The notes below the pieces were generated by a model. That model worked only from the letters and a program-made list of their open reading frames with translations, had not been told where the DNA came from and did not search any database. The position numbers were made by a program, and so were the translations under genes. Source: Cristatella mucedo (lineage: Eukaryota; Bryozoa; Phylactolaemata; Cristatellidae). From it: 64,000 nt of DNA. The number at the start of each line of letters is the position of its first letter. Position 1 is the stretch's first letter. Positions 1-11,109 of this stretch are shown piece by piece. The DNA is taken from the NCBI GenBank assembly GCA_009760855.2, contig WPIO01000049.1:2934501-2998500 (forward strand), given 5' to 3'.

Positions 1-1155
1 TCAGCACAATCAAAGGGCTTGTGTGAAGATCGTCAGGTGCTGCCACGCTGAAAGGGGGTTTCGTGCGTGAAGAGCATTCCGTTTTATGCTACAAGTCACA
101 CCCCATTACTACCAGACTCTAAACAACAATGCTTTACAAGCCTCGCGAGACGTTTAGCAGGTCTTATCCGTCAGTGAGCCAAGCCTACTTATCTGAATCC
201 ATTTGTACTACGAGCTGTTGCTGCAATCTTGCAGCAGCTGTTGGGTATTTCGTTCGCTAAACACTGGCACAAACTAATCGGATCGCTCAATGCTAGTTGC
301 TTCCTTTTCAATCGGTGGACGACTTAAGCAAAAGCTTAAGCAAACGGCAAGTGTCCACTGCACGCTGCTCCGATCCTTGTCTGGTAAACAAGAGAATTCG
401 TCTGCTCGACGTTTTCTGCCGCAGTCACGTTAGCCCAATCTTTTTGGCGAATGAATATTGGTTAAACACTGCTCGATTAAACGTATAAGCCCCTTTACAA
501 CTAACCCTTGTCCATGAAGACAGGGCAGTGAGAACAGTGCCACTAGTATCAGCGAGGCTCGTAGAAGGGCCCCAATTTGCGGTCGGGAGCTCCAGCTCGG
601 CCATAATCACCAAGACAGCAGAAGCTGCAGGTAAGACTGGGACACAGCCATCTTATTTACATTCTGAAGCTGTCACCTTGAGGAATAAATACTAGTTGAT
701 TTAACAACCACTTTGTATAGCAACAGAAGAGCCTTTTTGGCTATTACTGCTGCTTGCAGCGGCGATAAAAGATCGCCCACTGCAGGATTTGAACCCACGA
801 CCTCGGGACCGAAGTCGTGAAAAGCAACTGCCTTAATGAGGGTGCCATTGCGGCTACCGAGAGTTTGAAGCGGAAGCATCGGGCAAGGAGCTTTCAAACA
901 GGGAGCCCGATGCCGAGATGCCCCTTCAGTCAGGCAATGACAGCTTCCCACTAGCCACCGGCGGCCACCACGGCCACGCCCATGACGGCATTCGAACTTC
1001 GGAAACGATTGTCAACTTGGCAGACGAGCAAGAGGCAGAACGTCTGTAAATGCTTCAACTCGCCAGGCACCAAAAGCCCCAGTCGAGGGACGTAGCTAGA
1101 GAAAGAGTGACATGATCCTCCGATGCTTTGTCGCCTATTGACAAGACGCTGGGCG
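1..1155 (-). repeat. Opsin A flank, segmental duplication copy 1
   Basis: This segment is nearly identical to 29400-30490 and clearly but more distantly related to 34619-35640. In copies 1 and 3 it lies next to the 3' end of an opsin reading on the minus strand, so it is probably the 3' UTR and downstream flank that travelled with the opsin duplications. It carries a tRNA-like SINE at 686-864. An inverted piece of the same segment (about 595-965) lies at 3440-3815. No long conserved reading frame was recognised in it. Confidence 0.75.
686..864 (-). mobile_element. tRNA-like SINE, family B
   Basis: Read on the minus strand, it begins near GGTAGCCGCAATGGCACC, has a box-B-like GGTTCAAATCC within the phrase reading 'gtcgtgggttcaaatcctgc', and ends near AAATCAACTAGTA. 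Related copies are at 3553-3725 (+), 12870-13040 (-), 14006-14180 (+) and 30095-30262 (-). The corresponding place in duplicate copy 3 (about 35303-35325) lacks it, which supports a real insertion. Confidence 0.6.
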
Positions 1156-1699
1156 TCAGAGACAGAGAGACGCGAGTTGGTCTGGGAGAAATTGATAGCT
1201 GCCACGCCTCATAGCTCTTGAGCCCGATTCGGACCGTCTATCGGAGCACGACGCCGAAGCCGCTCTTCCAGCAGACGTCAGGAGGCGACAGCTGGGTGAA
1301 TGGCTAGCCGTTTCAGTACAGCAGCCGAGTAGCCTGGGTCTCCCGGGCTTCACATCTTTAGCCCTGTGAAGTTGCCTCGGCCGCCGACATTGCCGCCCCT
1401 CCATGGCTCCCATGGCGGCTCCCCCCCCCCCATCGCTACTGGCGTCACCATCTGGCCTCGCAGTAACGATTGGGACCAGAACCGCTGGACGAAGAGTTGA
1501 AGCTGGACCGTGGCGGTTCGTCAGGAGCAGAATCGACCCACTCGCCAGTGGCGACAGCTTGCACATGATTGCTGGGACTGTCAGCCAAACCGCTGGAACG
1601 CTGGGGGTGTGACGGTTGAACTCAGCATAGAAGCTAACAATGTACGATGCCTGACTGAAACCAGAATTCGATAGATAACAAGCCAATCATGATGACAGC
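1156..1699 (-). pseudogene. Opsin A, last exon (helices 6-7 and tail), broken
   Basis: A splice acceptor ending TTTTCAG precedes base 1699, exactly as in opsins B and C. The start reads AVIMIG, but the helix 6 motif CWSPY is lost: extra bases near 1635-1645 shift the frame and give FWFQS. The second frame then recovers helix 7 with the lysine motif MCKLSPLASGSILLLTNR, followed by a glycine-rich tail. Asn302 (bovine numbering) has become Ser. No exons for helices 1-5 were found at higher coordinates. I infer an isolated, disabled exon of an opsin paralogue. The homology is firm; the exact tail end is not. Confidence 0.75.
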
Positions 1700-1849
1700 C
1701 TGAAAATGCGGCTCAGCAACCGCATCACCAAGGGCAGCATAAGGAAGCAGTTTTGGTAGCATGGCACCGACTCCATTAGTATTGCAGCAGCACGTAATGC
1801 AGTTTAGAATATCCCAGTCTGTAACTCTGCAAAGCAAAGACTAAGTGGG

Positions 1850-2200
1850 TGTGATGCATTAGATTATTCTACCTAACACTCAGAGGCCCGAGTGGCTTTA
1901 GTTATGCATGTGGTAGCCAACAGATTTCATCAAACGAAACAAAAAGGAAGGGTGAGCATAGTTGAGTCATGATGGCAGTTGAGGTTGTGAGAAGCATAGC
2001 CATTACAGCTCATGGTGGCGAGAAAGAATTTGCCACAGTCGGCAGCAGGCGCGATGATGCCGTTAAGCAAGAAATAATGACGTAGGTTGCACAGTATGAA
2101 CCTACAGGGCAAAAGCTTCTGTCATCAACGGTCTTTAAGCGTAGGTAATGGAATAGCTAGTTTACGGTCCATAGAGGTTTTGAGGGAGCAGGAAGGCTGA
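1850..2200 (-). mobile_element. beta-family LINE, 3' fragment
   Basis: The minus-strand sequence aligns with the end of the beta LINE at 56450-56720, including the shared run around TTAAAGACCGTTG.GACAGAAGCTTT and the later stretch reading 'gctgccgactgtggc'. It is heavily mutated and has no open frame of note. Confidence 0.55.
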
Positions 2201-3430
2201 ATCTGATGCTGCGTCTTAGCTCGGTATGAAGAAGCCAAGCCACGGCGGGTCTTGCAGGGCAGGTAAGAACTTTGCTCTGTATCCGTTAATAAATCGGAAC
2301 TTGAAGTTCCTTTAGCAAAGGAGGGGCATTGGTTAACCTCTGTAATTTGTGACTAACCTCACAAGCTTTGTGACAGCCTTATAGTGTTTAAAAAACTTGG
2401 GATAGTGGTTTAAAGTTCGAGGCAAATGCATGTCATTTGGAGTACAAATGATTTGGTGATAACGAAATGACCATGTTTGGGATTATTATATCTGTATCAT
2501 TAACGTGCAAAGCTTAAGCAAGAAGAATAAGCATTAAATTGAATAACCAAATCTACCACCAGCGATGCTACCTGTACTGCATGGTGATAGCGTGAGAACT
2601 CCTGTTTCACCTGTTACACTTGATGGTGTATTGACTGCCAGTGATTCGAGTTCAACTAAAGGTGAGGTTACTGAAAACTATTATGCTTTTGATCTTCCAA
2701 CACCAAAGCTAATTTCCTGTCCCAGCCGGACTAGCAACATTTTCCCGGCCAATGGGCGCCTTGCACCTTTGTACAGCAATCACAATGGCCTATTGCCGCA
2801 TCGGCTGACTAGGCGGAATTGATGATGAATGGCCGCTCGGGTCATATGACCCTAAGAGCACCTCTGCCGACACTTGCAGCCAGTTCGTTGGCCTAAGCGA
2901 ACGCAATCCTCTCCACTTTCGCTCACTCTCTCTCTCTCTCTCCCTCACTCTCTCTCTCTCTCTCTTCTCACTCGCTCTTTCTCCTCGCTCCGAAACAGCC
3001 TAAACCAATGCTACGACTTCACCCGTATTAACTCCTGCATCCCATAGTTCGATACGTCCGTCGTCCACGAAGCCCTTGTACGGCGAGGGCTCAATTCGTC
3101 AGCCTCTCTTGAGTCAAACCAAAGGTCGAGCCTTGACCCCCACATCTTATCATCTAACTTCAATCTGGCAGAGGCATGGAGCAGTTGAAAGCAATCAAGA
3201 CAATTATAAAAACGAGCGCTTGGTCTACCCTAATGTTAAAAGCTAGATCGAAAGAACCTGCCGTTTCGATTTGAATTTTGAAGCAATGTTATATGTTTGA
3301 AAAGCTTATATTTGCAGCTTGTCCTTAGTGGCGACAAAGAAAACCGGTATGTCAGTATGAATAATCAATTTGAGTGATTTATGTTAATGATATTTATAGT
3401 TATAATTACAACGAGCAGTTCGTATGAGGT
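2201..3430. other. Unassigned region with CT microsatellite
   Basis: I see no recognisable gene. A (CT)n tract lies at about 2924-2967. A short frame at 2565-2822 (+) shows no family features. Confidence 0.4.
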
Positions 3431-3439
3431 CTTGGGGTG

Positions 3440-3815
3440 GCCGTGATTTCAGGCGATTGCTAGGTGGAAGCTGCAGCTGCCAGACTGAAGGGCTCTCGAC
3501 ATCTCGCTCCTCGTTTGAATGCTCCTTGCCCGCTGCTTCCGCTTCGCACTCTCGATAACCGTGATGGCACACTAGGTATTGAGGTTACTTTACACTACCT
3601 CGGTCCCGAGATCATGGGCTTGAATCCGAAGTTGGGTGAATCTTTATCTCAGCTGCAAGCGGCGTTGATAGACGTAAAGGCTCTTCTGTTGCTACACAAA
3701 GAGGCTGTTAAATCAACTAGTACTTTTCCTTCCGGTGGCGGCTTCAGAATGTAAATAAGATGACAATTTCCAAGTCTTACCTGCAGCGTCTGCAGTCTTA
3801 GCGATTATGGCAGAG
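3440..3815 (+). repeat. Inverted partial copy of the opsin flank, with SINE B
   Basis: This is the reverse complement of about 595-965. It includes the SINE B copy at 3553-3725 and the surrounding flank: the phrase 'cttcagaatgtaaataagatg' here matches the complement of 'cttatttacattctgaagc' there. The SINE therefore moved as part of a larger duplicated block rather than alone. Confidence 0.6.
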
Positions 3816-4189
3816 ACGGACACATGAACATATTTCTCGATAAAATTAAAAACATCAACGCCAGTCGCAGATTACGATAATTTAAAGATGGTTGCCATTC
3901 TGATTCATCTTGAAGGTCGCTATACCAAATATCCGTGCGTTTATGTCTCTAGGATAGTCTTGCTCTTCGTTACCGAAACTAAGACTGGCCAGAACGATCG
4001 GACATTTCGTGCCATGTCGTGGTTGACAGCGTCCGAGAGCTAGCTCTTGTCGACAGCAAGTAAAGGCTACTTACTTTCTCGCGAATAAAGCTTGGACTAA
4101 TGAAAAACTACGTTACGGCAATGAAATGAGACGGTTATACTTTTAAGTGCTTACAAGAATAGGTTCTTCAAATTAGCGAGGCTAATATA

Positions 4190-6870
4190 CAAGCTGGCAT
4201 TTTTTGTTGGTCCACGGATAATAGTAACAATAATACACTTGATAGAGCGCCCTCAGAGATCTCAATTTCTTTTTGAGTCCCTTTGCATTTTCTGCAAAGG
4301 AAACAAGATTGAATGGTTAGTGGTAGCATGCTCAATGAACAACAAAAATAGCATATTTTTTGTGACATGCACAGGGTCAGTCTGCTAGTGTGGTTAGTGG
4401 CTTCATACACGTGTCAGCACGCATAAGCACATAAACGTCGATTCACAGGGACCCACTCAATTCTGTGATAAACAGGTGCATTTTTCACTGTTTCTATATT
4501 TGGTCAATGCGGGGGGAATGTCATGACACCAGTCACAAGTGGGTTTCAGCTTCGGGAGCGTACGAACTAAGGACACGGTCTCCAAAGGATTTGAGGTATT
4601 TGTACGAGGTATAGATATACAATTCGGTTTCGAAAATAGAGTAGTACGATGCTTAGCCTGGTGAGGGATATCTGACAGGTAGCTGGAAAGAATGGAGGGA
4701 CCTAAAAGTGAATGACGAAATGTTGAAGTCGATGGGTTACTTGACTTTGAGCCAGGGCATGTTGGCAAGATGTGGTGTGACGTTGCATTTGCGACGCTCA
4801 CGACAGACAAGCCAAGCTACTGAGTTGTGCATCAGCTGCAAACCCCTGAGTTCACATGCTGGTAGACCAGCAAGTGATGAGTTACATAATTCAAGACGGA
4901 GTGTCATGAATGCGTCTACCAATTTTTATTGAGTATCGCTGTCTAAAAAATCCCGAATTTCAGCAATTTTATGTAGCTGAAAGTAGACATACTTGACTGT
5001 GGAGCTGATGTGGTTGTCTAATGAAAGGTCAGTTTGGAGTATGACAAATAGATTTCATGCAGATTCAGCAGGAGATGTGCTGGCACAGCCGTTTTAGAGG
5101 GTTACCCTTTCCAATATCGGAATCACACTCGATATGCTCTTAACTATTACGTTGTTGTATCATTATTTAATTTCAAGAAAGTTTGCCGTCATCTATGTTT
5201 ATATGCCATCAATACGTGCAGAAAGGAAGTTTAGAGAATTCGACTTGTTTGAGGTGTGGTTTCGGTTGTCTTCGCAAAGAGCACTAAACGCCAGCCGATG
5301 AGACAACAACACCAGTTTTTTCCACCTCGCACGGAGCAGGGGGGAAGGAGAGTGATTATATTCGCCCCTCTCGCCCATGGGAGTACCCGCTGTGTCGTTT
5401 GTTCGCACAGCAGAGAGCCAGCCGATGCCCAACACCGACAGTTCATTACCATGCACGGAGCCGGAGAGCGAACGGCTCCCCTCGGCTTCTACTCTCGCTC
5501 GACTCCCTGGCTGTTCCTTGGCCAACCCCGATGGTGAATCCACCATCTGTTCACCAGCAGGTTATCGGCCTGTGTCAACGCCTCTTTAGAAGCTGACCAT
5601 TAGAAGCTGTGCCCAGACCCCCATAGAGGATGCTTCCACCAGCTGCTGAGGAAAGGAGCAGTCATACCGGCCCCCCCCCCAGCATGCAATCGAACTACAC
5701 GCTGTAGTGCTCCCTTGCTGCTCCCTCGTCACGACAATCACTAATAGCACATTCCGACCGCATACCACATCCAGCAGTGACACAGCCAACTCGTACAACG
5801 ATCAGGGGCACTGTCGTCAATTGAGGGAAACCACGGAAAGGCTGGGATGAATCAAAGCAGCAGTACAACTGAGTGTCATCTGCATTGATGTGAAAGCCTA
5901 GATTGTGCTGGGCAATCGCATCGGCAAGAGGGAGAGTATAAACCGTGACAAGAACGGGACGGAGGACAGATACTTGAGGTATCTCATATTTCAGAGGTTA
6001 TTCCGATGATCTTCGTCCATTCGCATCAATAATCTGAAATCTACCACTGAGATCACTGAGATACTACGCGAACTATTGCTTTCCAGTGCCAGTGATGCAC
6101 AAGCGAGAGTAAAAATGCTCAAAAAGGTCTTGGTGATCAATAGTATCGAAAGCTGCCGAAAGATCGAGCAAAAAAAGCAGAGATGCTCTGCCTAAATCTG
6201 CCTACCTAAGTAGGTCATTGTACCCCCGAATCAGTGATGACTTTGTGGAGTGATCAGCTCTAAAACCAGACTGGAACTGACTAGCAAGGTTTGAAGTTTC
6301 AATATATAAGTTCAGCTGGACTGTCGCGACTCGGTCCAGTGTCTTTGATAGGATTGGTCTGAGACTGCACTCAAGTGGCAGAAGTTATCTAGGTCTAGTG
6401 TTGCTTCCTTGAATGGTAGACTGACTACAGCAATTTTTGGAGGTGCTGGGACATAGCCCGAGGCTAACGACATATTAAGGATGTTAGTAATGCATAGCAG
6501 TAGCAGATCAACGAAACGTAGAAGCATGACAGTGGGAATAGGGTCCAAAGAACTAGTTGTCTCATTTTATTGCGAAAATGAACTCCAGGACGAGGTCACT
6601 AGTGACCTGCTTGAATGTAAACATCGAGGTGGCTGCAAGAAATTGTGGGACATCATACCAGGGGTATTCCGGTACAGTCGGGATAGACTCCCCGATCTTG
6701 CCTGGACAAAGAAGCTAGAGAAGCGATCAGCTAGTTCATCACAGGGATCATTATGTATGGAGCTAAGCTGGAAGCAGCTGAAGAAATAGTTGATCTTCAA
6801 CATCCGCATTTTCGGGCTGTGCATCTTCGGTTCAGCAATGCTCTTAGGAAGCTAGACTTGGCCTTTGCTA
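4190..6870 (-). mobile_element. alpha-family LINE (CR1/L2-like), decayed, interrupted
   Basis: Read on the minus strand, the 5' part (6560-6870) resembles the linker before reverse transcriptase. It continues into the RT N-terminus (6312-6548: DPIPTVMLL, then ITNILNMSLASGYVPAPPKI) and then into degraded RT. The C-terminal part is at 4450-5250. The 3' tail with the stem-loop and TAA-like repeats is at 4203-4300. Frames are broken by many stops and shifts. A foreign block at 5256-5834 splits it. The RT family is firm; the clade within CR1/L2/Rex is inferred from motif style. Confidence 0.8.
5256..5834. mobile_element. Candidate non-autonomous TIR insertion in the alpha LINE
   Basis: Compared with the LINE copy at 38905-40730, alpha sequence stops near 5255 and resumes near 5835. 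The inserted 579 bp begins GTGGTTTCGG and ends GAAACCAC, so its ends are 8-bp perfect inverted repeats. A target-site duplication could not be resolved. The interior matches no family I recognise, and its reading frames show no domain. Confidence 0.45.
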
Positions 6871-6985
6871 GGATCGATTGTTACGATCTACAGTAGTCCT
6901 CATATGCTTGTCGATGGGCAGTCAGTCCTGATCTTTCAGATTGGCTTCAAACTCAGTCGCAGCTCACAATCGGCTTCTGCTTATG

Positions 6986-8204
6986 ATCTTCGCAAGAACT
7001 TCGTATCTTCGCAAGAACTTCGTATCTTCGCAAGAACTTCGTATCTTCGCAAGAACTTCGTATCTTCGCAAGAACTTCGTATCTTCGCGAGAACTTCGTA
7101 TCTTCGCGAGAACTTCGTATCTTCGCGAGAACTTCGTATCTTCGCAAGAACTTCGTATCTTCGCAAGAACTTCGGCGTATCTTCGCAAGAACTTCGTATC
7201 TTCGCAAGAACTTCGTATCTTCGCGAGAACTTCGTATCTTCGCGAGAACTTCGTATCTTCGCGAGAACTTCGTATCTTCGCGAGAACTTCGTATCTTCGC
7301 GAGAACTTCGTATCTTCGCGAGAACTTCGTATCTTCGCGAGAACTTCGTATCTTCGCGAGAACTTCGTATCTTCGCGAGAACTTCGTATCTTCGCGCGAG
7401 AACTTCGTATCTTCGCGAGAACTTCGTATCTTCGCGAGAACTTCGTATCTTCGCGAGAACTTCGTATCTTCGCGAGAACTTCGTATCTTCGCGAGAACTT
7501 CGTATCTTCGCAAGAACTTCGTATCTTCGCGAGAACTTCGTATCTTCGCGAGAACTTCGTATCTTCGCGAGAACTTCGTATCTTCGCGAGAACTTCGTAT
7601 CTTCGCGAGAACTTCGTATCTTCGCGAGAACTTCGTATCTTCGCGAGAACTTCGTATCTTCGCGAGATCGTATCTTCGCAAGAACTTCGTATCTTCGCAA
7701 GAACTTCGTATCTTCGCAATAACTTCGTATCTTCGCGAGAACTTCGTATCTTCGCAAGAACTTCGTATCTTCGCAAGAACTTCGTATCTTCGCGAGAACT
7801 TCGTATCTTCGCGAGAACTTCGTATCTTCGCAAGAACTTCGTATCTTCGCAAGAACTTCGTATCTTCGCAATAACTTCGTATCTTCGCAAGAACTTCGTA
7901 TCTTCGCAAGAACTTCGTATCTTCGCAAGAACTTCGTATCTTCGCAAGAACTTCGTATCTTCGCAATAACTTCGTATCTTCGCAAGAACTTCGTATCTTC
8001 GCGAGAACTTCGTATCTTCGCAAGAACTTCGTATCTTCGCAAGAACTTCGTATCTTCGCAATAACTTCGTATCTTCGCAATAACTTCGTATCTTCGCGAG
8101 AACTTCGTATCTTCGCAAGAACTTCGTATCTTCGCAAGAACTTCGTATCTTCGCAAGAACTTCGTATCTTCGCAAGAACTTCGTGTCTTCGCAAGAACTT
8201 CGGT
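6986..8204. repeat. 19-bp minisatellite, about 64 copies
   Basis: The tandem unit is CTTCGTATCTTCGCAAGAA. Variants end CGAGAA (mostly the centre) or CAATAA (only the right part). Length changes occur at about 7172 (+3), 7395 (+2) and 7665 (-3). Because 19 is not divisible by 3 and the unit has no stop in most phases, long frames of 285-452 codons run through it on both strands, each a 19-residue cyclic peptide. These are a by-product of the repeat and there is no sign of a coding gene. Confidence 0.95.
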
Positions 8205-8299
8205 TTTCCGAAGAGAATCCTGCGACTGAGACGGAACTCGCGTAAGCTCGCATAGGGTGCCACGGCAAAGTGACCCTTCTCAAGTCCTCTAACTGATAC

Positions 8300-8590
8300 C
8301 GCTTTACGCAACTAGCCAGATGCTCACAGTTGGTGCAAAACTCTGTTGCTACGCTTGTCCACAGTGAGCCTCACTGCTGCCACATTACACCACTTCTCGC
8401 CGACCTGCACTGGCTCCGAGTCAAGCTGAGAATCGACATCAAGATTCCGTCACTCACTTTCAGGTCCCTCTATTCTTCGGCTTTACCCTACCTATAAGAT
8501 CCTCTCCGACACCAAGCTAGGCATCGTGTCACCCGCTTTTCAGAGCCTGTTTATTTACCGATATCTCGTAAGAACCTCAAATCCTTCCTA
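8300..8590 (+). mobile_element. alpha LINE fragment (RT C-terminal region)
   Basis: The DNA matches the segment encoding 'QLVQNSAARLVCRE ... TPLLADLHWLPVK' in the 11127-12388 copy (here 'cacagttggtgcaaaactctg' and 'cttctcgccgacctgcactgg'), with several stops. It ends near the position equivalent to the conserved TNLKSFGDRAF. It has no tail. Confidence 0.7.
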
Positions 8591-9460
8591 GCGTCGAGAC
8601 AAACCGAGCGTCGTACCGCGGCAAGACACGAAAAGAAAGGAGAGCGAACGCTAAGAGGCGCCGAGCCGTGCCCTTCGGTCGGCTTCGATGCTGCTTCGAG
8701 GTCAGAGCAGCAAGCGAGCGCAGGGATGAGGCAAGCGCCACCCGGAAGTGAGAGCTTCATCGCTATGGCTAGGTTGGCGGCCTGCAGGGAGCTGAAGTCA
8801 TCGCTGTCTGCCCATCTCAGTGACTCCGTTAAAGTGCCTGGAGCGCAGTCGTCAATCTTTGAAGCGGAAGTTCGGCTCCGTCGCGAAAAGGATTAATGTA
8901 CATTACACCCGCTCATCTAACGTCGTCGTCCGACGTTAGATGAGCTAGCTCGCCGCTCGCGGGCCAACTGCTCACGGCATGCGAACGAGCCACTAAACTA
9001 ACCGCTAAGACAGCCTGCGGATCGATTACTTAATGGGTTCTCGTGCCTACCTCTGGCGGGGCGGGTGTGCAGAGACGGAGCGCGGCGCAGGGGTGCGGAA
9101 CGGTGCAGTGGCGGGCAGTGCGAGTGCAAGCAGCGACCAGCGGGAACTTTGCGAGGAAGTGGACGCAGAGTTGCGAGCGTCCCTCTCACCGCAACGAAGC
9201 GAGCAGCGGCACGTGACGCGTGAACCTTTAAGGTAGCTTGGCAGCGAATGACCAAGGGGGCATCGGATTGCGCCAGCGGAATTGCTTTGCGACTGCCTGC
9301 GACTGCAAGGCGAACCCGTTACTCGTTTGCAGGGCCCTTTAGATCGCGGCCGTCGCGAAGCGCAGCCGAAGCGTCGCATTGTTTGAAATCACTAACTTTT
9401 CCGCCAACACTCCACTGGAGCTACCTGTCTACTTTGGCGCGAGCGCGTCTCTTTGGCAAC
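8591..9460. other. Unassigned GC-rich region
   Basis: I recognise no gene. It contains a perfect hairpin at 8911-8945. Several overlapping frames on both strands are open only because the region is GC-rich. A small frame starting ATGGCTAGG at about 8765 encodes 43 codons with no known features. Confidence 0.35.
8911..8945. other. Perfect 15-bp hairpin
   Basis: GCTCATCTAACGTCG (8911-8925) is followed by a 5-base loop and its exact reverse complement (8931-8945). The role is unknown. It could be a transposon remnant or a structured transcript element. Confidence 0.7.
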
Positions 9461-9463
9461 GCC

Positions 9464-9517
9464 AACTATCTATCTATCGACATCTATCTATCTATACTCC
9501 ATCTATCTAACTATCTA
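9464..9517. repeat. (CTAT)n microsatellite
   Basis: Interrupted tetranucleotide repeats of CTAT with a few substitutions. Confidence 0.85.
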
Positions 9518-9643
9518 TCGGCAAAGCCAAATTTCGAATTCACTTGCGCTCCTGCTGTCTAGCCCGTCTCGTGTATTTGGAGGGCATGGCGTCGGCTGAG
9601 AGGAACTTTATCTCCGGCCTGGGCACTGCAAATTACACTGAAG

Positions 9644-9757
<114 letters not shown>

Positions 9758-10264
9758 TACTAGGTTTGAGAGACACAGCGACTCGCCGAGAATTCTGGAA
9801 ATAGAGCAAAACCTAGGAAGAGCGAGTGGGCGCAGGCGTAATCGGCGTCAGCTTGTGGAAGCATGCGAGCGTGTTACCGCTGATAATAAAAACAAAATAA
9901 TTTATTCGTATAAAGCGCCCTAGCAGAACTTAGTTTCTGCACAGGTGCCTCAAATAGGGCGAGCGGGGCTTCAGCTAAACCTTGGTCATTAACTGCATTT
10001 AAAATTAATTTGTTCGGGCGAGCAATTTAATAAATGGCCAAACCAGCGGCTGTGAAGAAACGGGTCTATCTTATTACTGAAGGCCTAGCCGATAAATGCA
10101 GGGCCTTCGACTGCAGGGCGAACTGTCACGTGATCACTCCCTCGGCTGCGGCGGTGACCTCGGGCAGCGAAGAAAGTGCGAAAGTAGTGGCGCCTCCTAG
10201 CGTCAGGAAGAGCATCTGTGCGTTTCGCGCTCGATCTACGCGTCATGAAATCCCCTGATTGGAT

Positions 10265-10530
10265 CACATTTAAAAAACCTATTTATTACAGTATTTAGTA
10301 GGTCTCTGTGATTCGTCCTTTATGTGTTGATGCGTGCTGACACTGTTGCATACTGCACGCTTGCATGCTGACCCTGTGCATGCCGCCCTAACCATGTTAT
10401 TCTTGTTGTTTATCGAACACGCTACCACTAACCATTTGATCGCGTTTTTCTTGCAGCAAATGTAAAGCGCCTAGAAAGAGATTGAGTTCTCTTAGAGCGC
10501 ATTACTCAGTGTGGTATGATTATTATTACG
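10265..10530 (+). mobile_element. alpha LINE 3' end
   Basis: It matches the last codons and 3' UTR of the 11127-12627 copy, including the repeated 'gcatgctgaccctgtgcatg' phrase. It ends in the stem-loop AAAGCGCCTAGAAAGAGATT...TTCTCTTAGAGCGC and a short ATT repeat. It is 5'-truncated. Confidence 0.8.
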
Positions 10531-11019
10531 CTCACTTTAGGCACTCGCGTGCGTTCTGCCCCTAACCTACTGCCGCCGATCGCCGGCTGTAGGTTTCTTT
10601 GTAAAAAAATTTCTTTGTTTAAATTTCTTTGTAAAAAGACGACTTTCCGTTCCGGAACAGGCTAAAACCTTCCTCGGCTAGCTAGTTAGGATTTACCGGT
10701 CGGTTGGCGCCAGAGGACTAGAACCTCTTGGCCAATAAGCTTCAAGGGCTTTTTTCGATTCGAGCGTGACCGCGACCGCTCATCCTTCGCTGAATAAAGG
10801 GAGACGAAGAAGAACAAGAAGAAGAGCGACATAAAAGCACAATTCAAGTACCAACCGGCAAATGTGAAAAGCCTTAAAAACACGTTAACGATAGTCCTTT
10901 CAAGTTTAAGCGCTCCCGACTTACCGGCTTCCATTCGTGAAAATAGATGTTCGCCACGGGTTCTTAGAGAGGAGCCTGTGAGCAGCGACCTCAAGCTCTG
11001 CTGATCGTTGTCAGCTATG

Positions 11020-11085
11020 TTGCTCTCTCTCTCGAGATCTCTCGTGATCTCTCGAGGCCTCCCTAGCTTTGCTGATCTCTTTTGA
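11020..11085. repeat. Decayed CTCGAGATCT array, left part
   Basis: Degenerate copies of TCTCTCGAGATCTCTCG. Similar sequence resumes at 12633-12800, on the other side of an alpha LINE. Confidence 0.6.
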
Positions 11086-11109
11086 GTTCTAAATGTACTA
11101 AATCTAAAT

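Noticed and set aside
686-864. True tRNA genes at the tRNA-like segments (also 3553, 14006, 30095, 35471, 45088)
   Set aside because: Box-like motifs are present, but I could not see a full cloverleaf. The copies are repeated with shared non-tRNA tails, as SINEs are.
7713-8100. ATAACTTCGTAT in the minisatellite resembles one arm of loxP
   Set aside because: No inverted second arm or 8-bp spacer occurs. It is a one-base variant of the 19-bp unit.
6986-8204. CRISPR-like repeat array
   Set aside because: Units are directly adjacent with no spacers, and the DNA is eukaryotic.
6953-8311. Long frames of 285-452 codons on both strands
   Set aside because: They follow from a 19-bp repeat lacking stops. 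They are cyclic peptides in several frames at once, with no gene signals.
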